Below are positions 1 to 7,182 of a DNA stretch of 10,941 bases, one piece after another. Where the stretch lies: assembly GCA_027307295.1 (NCBI GenBank), contig DAHUXF010000058.1, forward strand, positions 1-10,941, written 5' to 3'. A program made the translations under genes and the position numbers. Numbering within the stretch: position 1 is the first letter of the stretch; the number at the start of each line of letters is the position of its first letter. The notes beneath the pieces are model-generated. The model saw only the letters and a list, made by a program, of their open reading frames with translations, was not told the DNA's origin and made no database searches. This DNA is from Acidobacteriaceae bacterium. Its GTDB lineage: Bacteria > Acidobacteriota > Terriglobia > Terriglobales > Acidobacteriaceae.

Positions 1-1327
1 CACCGGCAGCACCATAAATATTTGTGGCCACTTTGTTGATTTTGGCTTCCAGGGTCTCATCCAGTGAGTAAATGGGCTTCACTGCTGGATTTGGATTTTT
101 CTCAATCGTCTCAATCACTTTTTCTGCCAGTGCAGTAGCGCCGGCCCCGCCCTTGGTGTAGGCCTCGCTCAGTGCGCTTGTGGCTCCCTGTTCGGCGCAA
201 TAGTCGGCCAGCTTTTTGAGATCGGCATCGCTGTCAGTGGGAAACCGGTTCAACGCTACAACCGTGGGCACGCCAAAACGCTTCAGGTTCTGGATATGCC
301 GGGCCAGGTTCGGCAGCCCGCGCTCCAGGTCGCCTTCTCCTTGATTGCGCATGCTCTGCACAGTGGTCACAAGCACAGCGCATGCCGGCGCGATCCCTGA
401 AGAGCGCATCACAATATCAAAATATTTTTCTGCTCCCAAATCGGCGGCAAATCCCGCTTCATTCACCACATAATCCGCCAGGCGCACTCCCATCTGATGA
501 GAAATGATGCTGCTGGTCCCGTGCGCAATATTGCCGAACGGCCCGGTATGCACCATGGCCGGAGTGCCCTCCGTGGTCTGCACCAGGTTGGGAAGAATCG
601 CTTCACTTAAGAGCGCCATCATTGCGCCGGTTGCGCCCAGATCGGCAGCTCGCACCGGCTTGCCCGCCCTGGAAACGCCAATAACAATGGCATCCAGCCG
701 CCGCCGCAGGTCTTGCAAGCTGCTGGCCAGCGCCATGATCGCCATCACTTCCGACGCAGCTGTGATAACGAATCCTGTTTTGCGTACCGGGCCGCCCTTT
801 TTCTCGCCGATCTCCACCGTGATGCGGCGTAGCGTCCGATCATTCATGTCCATGGTGCGCGGCCACGTGATCCGCTCAATATCCAGACCCAGGTCATTGC
901 CATGGAAAACATGGGCATCCATCAGCGCCGCCAGCAAATTGTGCGCTGTTGTGATGGCGTGAAAATCGCCATGGAAATGGAGATTAATTTTCTGGCTGGG
1001 CTCAATCTGTGATTTGCCACCTCCAGCGGCCCCGCCTTTCATGCCGAATACCGGCCCCAGAGACGGCTCGCGAGACGTGATGATCGTCCTACGGCCAATC
1101 CGTTCCAGCCCCTGCGTCAGGCCAATGGAAGTCACAGTCTTCCCTTCTCCTGAAGCGGTGGGCGTGGTGGCCGTAACCAGAATGAGCTTGCCGCGCGGTG
1201 GGAAGGCCGGATCGGAAAGCAGGTCCAGGTTCAGCTTGGCGCCGTATCGGCCAATGGGTTCAAAATATGATTCAGGCAGATTCAGTTTGCCGGCAATGGT
1301 GGTGATCGGGAGTAATGGCAGGCTCAT
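1..1327 (-). CDS. fhs: Formate--tetrahydrofolate ligase (10-formyl-THF synthetase), C-terminus cut by window edge
   Basis: This cytoplasmic enzyme joins formate to tetrahydrofolate using ATP, giving 10-formyl-THF for purine and formyl-Met synthesis. My own translation from ATG at 1327 is open without a break to the left edge, giving 442 complete codons; the family is about 555 residues, so roughly the last 110 are outside. Family signatures are clear: an IGRYGAKL segment near residues 25-32, the nucleotide loop TASGEGKT at 57-64 (usually TPAGEGKT), EPSLGPVFGMKGGAAGGG at 87-104, then INLHFHGDFHAIT, PFGNIAHGTSS, and GVPTVVALNRFPTDSDA further on. The ATG start gives an N-terminus about ten residues shorter than usual, and no Shine-Dalgarno is visible. 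An in-frame GTG 33 bp upstream (1360) is an alternative. It lies 71 bp downstream of coaBC on the same strand and may be co-transcribed. Identity is near certain; the exact start is not. Confidence 0.95.
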   Translation of the reverse strand, partial: MSLPLLPITTIAGKLNLPESYFEPIGRYGAKLNLDLLSDPAFPPRGKLILVTATTPTASGEGKTVTSIGLTQGLERIGRRTIITSREPSLGPVFGMKGGAAGGGKSQIEPSQKINLHFHGDFHAITTAHNLLAALMDAHVFHGNDLGLDIERITWPRTMDMNDRTLRRITVEIGEKKGGPVRKTGFVITAASEVMAIMALASSLQDLRRRLDAIVIGVSRAGKPVRAADLGATGAMMALLSEAILPNLVQTTEGTPAMVHTGPFGNIAHGTSSIISHQMGVRLADYVVNEAGFAADLGAEKYFDIVMRSSGIAPACAVLVTTVQSMRNQGEGDLERGLPNLARHIQNLKRFGVPTVVALNRFPTDSDADLKKLADYCAEQGATSALSEAYTKGGAGATALAEKVIETIEKNPNPAVKPIYSLDETLEAKINKVATNIYGAAG

Positions 1328-1398
1328 ATGGGAAACGGAAGAGTTTAGGACTTCAGACACCCGGAGTGCAAGCGGGAAACAGTGAGATGCCGCGTAAT

Positions 1399-2616
1399 TT
1401 AATGCCGCGTGGAAGACGCGTGGCGTTCGGCCTTGAGTTTTACGATAGCGTCCAGTACCCGGTGGGCCACTTCCCATTTGCTTGTCTCGGGCACGTTCTC
1501 AACCCCTGCGGGAGTAACAATGGTGACGGCGTTACGTTCAGAATCAAAACCAATGCCCGGTTGCGAAACATCGTTGAGCACAATGGCATCGAGCGATTTG
1601 CTTTCCAATTTCTTGCGGGCATTGGCCAGAACGTTGGTCGTCTCAGCAGCAAAGCCGATGACCAGGCGGCTGCCTTTCCTGGCGCTGATTTCCTTCAGGA
1701 TGTCCACGGTGGGCTCAAGTTCCAGGGTGAGTGGGCCATTGCGCTTGATCTTTTCTCCTGCTGCCTGGCGCACGGTGAAATCCGCTACAGCTGCGGCCTT
1801 GATCACCATGGTGGCCCGCTCCAGATTTGCATGGACTGCATCGCGCATCTCGGCGGCAGTCTGAACCTGCACCACCTCAGCTGAAGCCGGAGGTTTGATC
1901 GACGCAGGACCGGAAATTAAAATCACCTTTGCGCCGCGCCGCAAAGCCGCTTCCGCCAGCGCGTAGCCCATCTTGCCGCTGGAGCGGTTGCCGATGTAAC
2001 GCACCGGATCGATTGGCTCGCGCGTTGGACCGGCGGTAACAAGAATGGTCTCTCCCGCAAGGTCCTGCTCCGCGTGCAGCGCACGGAGCACCGCCTGGAC
2101 AATGGTTTCATTCGCCGCCAGCCGGCCTGCGCCCACCATGCCGCATGCCAGATAGCCGCTGTCCGGTTCCACGATGTTGACGCCGCGTGCCCGCAACGTC
2201 TGAATATTGGCCTGGGTAGCGGCATTTTCCCACATGTTTACGTTCATTGCCGGGGCTACCACTACCGGCGCAGTCGTGGCCAGAAACAATGTGGTCAGAA
2301 AATCGTTGGCTTCGCCATGGGCGAATTTGGCAATCACGTCGGCGGTGGCCGGAGCGACGACCAAGGCATCTATGGCCTGGGCCACCGCAATATGCTCCAC
2401 GGCGGAATCGATGTTGGGTTCTTCCGCTCCCGCGCCGAACAGATCCGTAATGACTTTCTCTCCGCTTAAGGCTGCGAAGGTCAGCGGACGAACAAATTCC
2501 TGGGCTGCGCGTGTCATGACCACCTGCACACGCATGCCACGGTCCTGCAGAAGGCGGACCAGTTCCGCTGCCTTATAGGCCGCAATGCCGCCGGTAACAC
2601 CCAGGGCGATCTTCAT
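1399..2616 (-). CDS. coaBC: Bifunctional phosphopantothenoylcysteine decarboxylase / phosphopantothenate--cysteine ligase
   Basis: This enzyme carries out two consecutive steps of coenzyme A synthesis: CTP-dependent coupling of cysteine to 4'-phosphopantothenate (CoaB), then FMN-dependent decarboxylation to 4'-phosphopantetheine (CoaC). The 405-residue protein has the flavoprotein CoaC domain at about 1-185: VTGGIAAYKAAELV near the start, catalytic His75, the PAMN motif at 122-125, and Cys158 in LACGMVGAGR. The CoaB domain follows from about 188, with GPTREPIDPVRYIGNRSSGK at 196-215, KAAAVADF at 273-280, Lys289, GFAAET at 321-326 and NDVSQPGIGFDSERN near 348-362. By my count His75, Asn125, Cys158, Asn210 and Lys289 fall at the same numbers as the key residues known in the E. 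coli enzyme, so it appears intact and active. Start is ATG at 2616 with a weak ribosome binding site. It follows gmk after a 77-bp gap. Confidence 0.97.
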   Translation of the reverse strand: MKIALGVTGGIAAYKAAELVRLLQDRGMRVQVVMTRAAQEFVRPLTFAALSGEKVITDLFGAGAEEPNIDSAVEHIAVAQAIDALVVAPATADVIAKFAHGEANDFLTTLFLATTAPVVVAPAMNVNMWENAATQANIQTLRARGVNIVEPDSGYLACGMVGAGRLAANETIVQAVLRALHAEQDLAGETILVTAGPTREPIDPVRYIGNRSSGKMGYALAEAALRRGAKVILISGPASIKPPASAEVVQVQTAAEMRDAVHANLERATMVIKAAAVADFTVRQAAGEKIKRNGPLTLELEPTVDILKEISARKGSRLVIGFAAETTNVLANARKKLESKSLDAIVLNDVSQPGIGFDSERNAVTIVTPAGVENVPETSKWEVAHRVLDAIVKLKAERHASSTRH

Positions 2617-2693
2617 AGAAAGATTGTAATCCCATAGCGCAAGCGCTTCCTAAAGCCGCAAGCCCTTCCTATCATGCGCCAGCAACCGCCCTA

Positions 2694-3392
2694 TCAACGG
2701 GGCGACGGCTCATCGAACGAGGCCAGAATATCTTTGATCTTGTCTTCCATGCTGGCCTTCAGGCATTTCTCCGCCACATCCAGATACCTCTGCTCTTCCG
2801 GGGTCGGAGGTTGATTCGACCGCTTGATGCGCTGCCCCAGGACGATGGCCTGCAGCTGGTCTACCGATTGCTCCAGCCGGTCGTTGATCAGGATATAGTC
2901 ATAGTTCGGATAGTTCTCGATCTCCCGGCGGGCCGTGTCCAGGCGGCGGCGTATCACATCTTCTTCATGCATGTTTTCGCTCACGCTGCGCTTACGCAAG
3001 CGCGACTCCAGCTCCGCGCGGCTGGGAGGCAGCACAAAGATGCTTATCGCATCCGGCATCTTCGCTTTGACCTGGCGCTCGCCTTGCACGTCAATATCCA
3101 GCAGCAGATCATTGCCGCTGTCTGCCGCCTGCTTCAGCATGGATTTTGCCGTGCCATAGTACTTGCCAAAGACCTGGGCGTACTCCAGAAACTCATCGCG
3201 CCGGATCATCTCTTCAAATTCTTCACGGGAGATGAAGTGATATTCGCGGCTGTCCTGTTCGCTGCCACGCGGAGATCGCGTAGTAAAGGAAATGGAAAAC
3301 TCCAGATTCGGCACATACTGCCGCAGTTCATTCACCAGGGTAGTTTTGCCGGAACCAGAGGGCGCGGAGATGATGTAAAGTATGCCGCTCAT
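2694..3392 (-). CDS. gmk: Guanylate kinase
   Basis: It phosphorylates GMP or dGMP with ATP to GDP or dGDP, an essential step in GTP supply. The 232-residue protein has the P-loop SAPSGSGKTT at 9-18, the GMP-binding segment SFTTRSPRG followed by REYHF, the FLEYAQVFGKYYGTAK segment, the LLLDIDVQGERQVK core strand region, the arginine-rich lid (RLRKRSVSE, then RRRLDTARREIE) and the late NYDYILIND strand. In the GMP-binding segment the usual second Gly (PR-GE-x-x-G) is replaced by Ser, a mild change. The tail after about residue 205 is some 25 residues longer than in the E. coli enzyme and is charged. The start codon overlaps the yicC stop as ATGA, so the two are probably translationally coupled. 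Confidence 0.97.
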   Translation of the reverse strand: MSGILYIISAPSGSGKTTLVNELRQYVPNLEFSISFTTRSPRGSEQDSREYHFISREEFEEMIRRDEFLEYAQVFGKYYGTAKSMLKQAADSGNDLLLDIDVQGERQVKAKMPDAISIFVLPPSRAELESRLRKRSVSENMHEEDVIRRRLDTARREIENYPNYDYILINDRLEQSVDQLQAIVLGQRIKRSNQPPTPEEQRYLDVAEKCLKASMEDKIKDILASFDEPSPR

Positions 3393-4270
3393 TCCAGGTT
3401 CTGTACCTGCTCACGGCATTTCTCTATCTCCGATTTCATTAACAATCCCAGCTCCGTAATGCGCAGGCCTTCGCCGGATACGCCCGATGTCTTGGAGAGC
3501 AGCGTGTTGGCTTCGCGGTTCAATTCCTGGAGCAGGAAGTCAAGTTTCTTGCCGACTTCCCCGCCCTGGTCCAGCAGCTTGCGGAAGTGCTCAATGTGAG
3601 TATGCAGGCGGACCAGTTCTTCCTGAATGTCACTGCGTTCGGCAAGAATAGCGGCTTCCTGCAGAATGCGGTCCTGATCAGCGTTCTCCATCAGCTCCTG
3701 CATGCGCGCCCGCACCTTCTCCATATAAGCGCGGGAGACGGCGGCCCGCATCCTGGACACCTCTTCCGTACCCTGCTCCAGGGACGCCAGACGGCGGCGC
3801 AGCTCAGCATCCATGCCACGTCCTTCCTGCTCACGCATGACGTTCAGTTTTTGAATGGCTTGGTCCAAAGCAGCCAGCACGGCGACTTCCAAATTGCCAT
3901 CCAGCGGGGTCAGAACGCCCAGCGCTCCCGGCATACGGAAAACATTGTTCAAATCGGGCTCTCCCGTGATATTGAATTCGCGCGCCGCTTTACGGAACGC
4001 CTCAACGTAGCCTCCCACCAGCTCCCGGTTAAAGTCATATCCTCCGCCGCCGCGACGATCTACGTTTAATGTGACCTCCACGTGCCCGCGCGCCAGCCGC
4101 TCTTTCAGCACGCGGCGGACTTTCATCTCCAGCTCGTCCATATCCATGGGCAGGCGGAGTTGGGGGTCAAGGAAACGGTGGTTCACCGACTTCAAGGAAA
4201 GCGTGAATGAAATCCCATCACTTACCTGGGACTTTACCTGCGCGAATCCGGTCATGGATCGGATGGACAT
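3389..4270 (-). CDS. yicC: YicC-family endoribonuclease
   Basis: This is a YicC/YloC-family protein of 293 residues, the normal length. Members have been shown to act as endoribonucleases affecting small-RNA turnover in E. coli; the target here is unknown. The N-terminal signature is MSIRSMTGFA (1-10), followed by LKSVNHRFLD near 26-35 and an ARGHVEVTLNVDRR strand. The middle is a long charged helical part, including VSRMRAAVSRAYMEKVRARM. The conserved C-terminal region contains GKKLDFLLQELNREANTLLSK and ends in SEIEKCREQVQNLE, the typical family ending. ATG at 4270 gives the usual N-terminus. No Shine-Dalgarno is obvious in the 20 bp separating it from the exporter gene. The gene order exporter-yicC-gmk is tight and indicates one operon. 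Confidence 0.95.
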   Translation of the reverse strand: MSIRSMTGFAQVKSQVSDGISFTLSLKSVNHRFLDPQLRLPMDMDELEMKVRRVLKERLARGHVEVTLNVDRRGGGGYDFNRELVGGYVEAFRKAAREFNITGEPDLNNVFRMPGALGVLTPLDGNLEVAVLAALDQAIQKLNVMREQEGRGMDAELRRRLASLEQGTEEVSRMRAAVSRAYMEKVRARMQELMENADQDRILQEAAILAERSDIQEELVRLHTHIEHFRKLLDQGGEVGKKLDFLLQELNREANTLLSKTSGVSGEGLRITELGLLMKSEIEKCREQVQNLE

Positions 4271-4290
4271 TATGTTTGTTTGAATGGATC

Positions 4291-6165
4291 CTAGCTTTTG
4301 AGTTGTGAAGCGCGGACAACAGCCGCGGCCTCGTCAACCATTTTGGGGTCTAAATCCATAAACTGCAATTCATATAATTTACGGTAGGTACCCAGGCGGG
4401 TAAGCAGGTCTTCATGGGTTCCGGAATCGGTGATGTGGCCGCCTTCCAGCACCACGATGCGGTCCGCGTGGCGGACCGTGGTTAGCCGGTGGGCAATCAC
4501 AAAGACAGTACGTCCTGTAATAAGGTTCTGCAGCGCGGACTGGACCAGGGCCTCGGACTCCGTATCAAGCGCGGAGGTGGCTTCATCAAGAATGAGGATC
4601 GGCGCATTTTTGAGCAAAGCCCGGGCAATGGCTATGCGCTGGCGTTCACCGCCGGAAAGACGCAATCCCCGCTCGCCGATAAACGTGTCATACCCTTCCG
4701 GCAGCCGCATAATAAAGTCATGCGCCAGGGCGGTCTGGGCGGCGGCAATCACGGCGTCATCGGACACATTGGGCTGACCGTATGCGATGTTATTGCGCAC
4801 CGTGTCATTGAACAAAATTGTTTCCTGGGTAACCACGCCAATCTGGGCGCGCAAGGAAGCCAGGGTCACCTCGCGAATATCGTGGCCATCAATGGTAATG
4901 GAGCCGCTGGTAACGTCAAAGAATCGCGGAATGAGATGCACAAGCGTGCTCTTGCCTGCGCCGCTGGAACCCACAATCGCCACCACTTCTCCGGCCCTGG
5001 TCTCCAGACTCACATTGCGCAGGATCTCCGGCTCTGAGCCATTGTTTCCAGTGTAAGAAAATGTGACATTTTCCAGGCGCACACGGTCGTGGAACGCCGG
5101 CAGGACCACCGCGCCGGGACGTTCATGGATTTCATCTTTCTCATCCATGAACCGGAAAATTTCCTGCGACGCTCCCAGCGCCTGTTGGAAGCTGTTATTG
5201 AAAAACGCCATTTTACGCACCGGATCATAAAGACGAAACACCGCAATGATGAAAGCGATGAAAGCTCCCGCCGTCATGGCTCCGGTCTTGATCTGGCTGC
5301 GACCCAGCCACAACAGCAGAGCGCCGGCCAACGCGCCGATAATGTCCATAAGGGGCGAGCTGATGGCCTGCGCGGCAACAGATTTCAGATTGGCGCGGAA
5401 AAGCCTTTTGGCCGCGGCGCGGAACCGCGTGCTCTCCCACTGCTCCATGCTGAAGGCTTTGACAATCCGGTTGCCGGTAATCGTTTCATGCAGAATGTTC
5501 TGGATGTCCGCCAGCTTGTCCTGGCCTTTGCGCGTGTTGGAACGGACCCGCCGGCCTATTTTGCCCGCCGACACAATGACAAAAGGAACAAAGATCAGCA
5601 GGACCAGAGACAGCTTATGCCCCAGGACAATCACCACGCCCACCAGGAACAACAAGGTAAAGAATTGCTGCAGGAATTCCGCCAGGGCAATCGTCAAGGT
5701 CACCTGCACCTTCTCCACGTCATTGACCACCGTGGAAACCAGCGTGCCGGTGGAGTGGCGGGAGAAGAAAGCAATCGACCGTTGGAGAATGCGGTCATAC
5801 AGGCGGTTCCGCAGGTCGGTAATCAGTCCAAACCCGGCATGGTTTACCAGATAGGTGCCAACGTAATCGCAGATTCCTTTGATGATCGCGGTGCCAACCA
5901 GCGCCACGGCCACCACGGTAAGAGGATTATGGAAATGCTGCGGAACAAAATCCTGGAGGTACACCACATGCTGGGTGCCCGGTATATTGAACAGCGCCAG
6001 CGCGCGGCTAGGCGACGATGGATTCAAGACCCGGTCAATGATCGGGCCCATCAGCAGGATGCGGAATGCATCCATGAGCCCCACCACTGCCAGTAGCAGG
6101 ATGGAGCCGATAAATTGCGGCAGGTACGGACGCAGATATGCCAGCAACCGGGTCAGCTGCCGCAC
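4291..6165 (-). CDS. MsbA-like ABC exporter (fused membrane and ATPase domains)
   Basis: This is an inner-membrane half-transporter of 624 residues, expected to dimerise and flip or export a lipid or other amphipathic substrate. The membrane domain spans about 1-330, with hydrophobic segments near 17-40, 82-103, 157-182, 184-202, 268-288 and 298-315. The ATPase domain has Walker A GSSGAGKST (399-407), the Q-loop glutamine in VVTQETILF (447), the signature LSGGERQR (503-510), Walker B ILILDEAT (523-530), and the switch His in VIAHR (559). All catalytic residues are present. The start is GTG at 6165, giving the family-like MRQLTRLLAYLRPY; the nearer ATG at 6176 is out of frame, and upstream in-frame codons give no start. 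Lipid A core export (msbA role) is plausible from length, neighbours and likely Gram-negative envelope, but other exporters of the B-family look alike, so no symbol is assigned. Confidence 0.93.
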   Translation of the reverse strand: MRQLTRLLAYLRPYLPQFIGSILLLAVVGLMDAFRILLMGPIIDRVLNPSSPSRALALFNIPGTQHVVYLQDFVPQHFHNPLTVVAVALVGTAIIKGICDYVGTYLVNHAGFGLITDLRNRLYDRILQRSIAFFSRHSTGTLVSTVVNDVEKVQVTLTIALAEFLQQFFTLLFLVGVVIVLGHKLSLVLLIFVPFVIVSAGKIGRRVRSNTRKGQDKLADIQNILHETITGNRIVKAFSMEQWESTRFRAAAKRLFRANLKSVAAQAISSPLMDIIGALAGALLLWLGRSQIKTGAMTAGAFIAFIIAVFRLYDPVRKMAFFNNSFQQALGASQEIFRFMDEKDEIHERPGAVVLPAFHDRVRLENVTFSYTGNNGSEPEILRNVSLETRAGEVVAIVGSSGAGKSTLVHLIPRFFDVTSGSITIDGHDIREVTLASLRAQIGVVTQETILFNDTVRNNIAYGQPNVSDDAVIAAAQTALAHDFIMRLPEGYDTFIGERGLRLSGGERQRIAIARALLKNAPILILDEATSALDTESEALVQSALQNLITGRTVFVIAHRLTTVRHADRIVVLEGGHITDSGTHEDLLTRLGTYRKLYELQFMDLDPKMVDEAAAVVRASQLKS

Positions 6166-6177
6166 AAGACACCCATG

Positions 6178-6262
6178 GCTGTGAAATGCATTGCGATCAT
6201 TCTACTGGAGTGTAGCTCGATTCGATGTAGCTTCAGACAAGTAAAGAATTGTTAATAAAAAG
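6178..6262 (-). promoter_or_regulatory. Possible promoter region upstream of the exporter-yicC-gmk operon
   Basis: The roughly 100-bp gap between rapZ and the exporter gene is AT-rich at its rapZ side. On the minus strand it contains TAGAAT (complement of about 6197-6202), a good match to a sigma70 -10 element, some 30 bp before the GTG start. No convincing -35 hexamer lies 16-18 bp upstream, so this is only a suggestion. No terminator hairpin was seen after rapZ. Confidence 0.25.
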
Positions 6263-6265
6263 GCC

Positions 6266-7173
6266 TTATTTCGGCGAGTCGCGGTGGACCACCTTAACCC
6301 GGAAACCTGCCTTGGCCAGGAGTTTTTTTACCTCTTCACCAATCAGAACCGAGCGATGCTGTCCGCCGGTGCAGCCAAAACCAATGGTGAGATAACTTTT
6401 GCCTTCGCGCACATAGTGCGGGATCAGGTAGGTCAATAATGCTGAAATGCGTTCAATAAATTCCTGCGTCTGCGGAAACGACCGAATGTACTTGGCCACT
6501 TTGGGATGGCGTCCGGTGAGTGGACGGAACTCCGGAATGAAGTGCGGGTTCGGAAGAAAGCGCACATCAAAGAGCAGGTCAGCATCATTGGGGACGCCTG
6601 CCTGTAACCAAAAGTCACCACTGAAATAAGGATGTCCTTGTCCGTGCTGCCCGCGGTGAACTTGGCTGTAATATGTGAGCGCAGCTCATGCACGTTAAAT
6701 TTGGAGCTGTCCACCACAATGTCCGCAAGCGCGCGAATAGGTTGCAGCAGGCGGCGCTCCTTCTGTAATGCGGCCTTGACGGTGGAATCCTTGCCCAGGG
6801 GATGCGGACGGCGTGTCTCACTGAAGCGGCGCTGCAGGGCTTCATCGGACGCCTCCAGAAAGAGCACCGTGGTCTTAAGCTGTTTTCTGAGGGATTGGAT
6901 AATCGTGGGCAGCCGCTTGAGTTGCTCGCCTTCGCGGATATCGGCCACCAGGGCGGCTTTTTCGATTTCCGCCGACTGCTTGGCCAGATCGGCAAAGCGC
7001 GGAATCAGGTCAATCGGCAGATTGTCGACACAGTAATAGTCCAGGTCCTCAAATGCCTTGAGCACAGAGGCTTTGCCCGACCCTGACATGCCGGTAATCA
7101 CCACTAGATGTGTGGCGCTGGGACGAGGACGAGGTTTTGCGCGTCCCCGCTGCCGTTTCCTGGAAGCGGACAC
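6266..7173 (-). pseudogene. rapZ: RapZ nucleotide-binding protein, interrupted by a one-base frameshift
   Basis: The RapZ/YvcJ family couples an N-terminal P-loop domain to a C-terminal domain; in E. coli it senses glucosamine-6-phosphate and guides RNase E to the sRNA GlmZ. Here the N-terminal frame (from GTG 7173) has GMSGSGKAS at 28-36, YYCVDNLP, VADIREGEQ, RRPHPL and DSSKFNVHELR, and breaks after VVTFGYR (residue 191). The next family residues GVPNDADLLFDVRFLPNPH are in the -1 frame, starting at 6598, and run to CTGGQHRSV and the stop at 6266. One base is missing between 6598 and 6599; restoring it gives about 302 residues. Without it, the product is a 246-residue protein with about 55 wrong residues that lacks the C-terminal domain. 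The first 20 residues are an Arg/Pro-rich extension, so the true start may be later. It lies 9 bp after the protease gene. This could be a sequencing error rather than a real mutation. Confidence 0.9.
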
Positions 7174-7182
7174 ACAGGAATG

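Noticed and set aside
2811..3599. Plus-strand frame (262 aa) antisense to gmk and yicC
   Set aside because: Fully covered by two well-supported genes on the other strand; no recognisable domain.
5089..6096. Long plus-strand frame (335 aa) antisense to the ABC exporter
   Set aside because: It lies wholly within the exporter gene, is rich in Arg/Gln/His as expected of a shadow frame in GC-rich coding DNA, and shows no family signature.
6590..6605. Programmed -1 ribosomal frameshift in rapZ
   Set aside because: There is no X-XXY-YYZ slippery heptamer at the junction and no known frameshifting in this family; one missing base explains the change simply.
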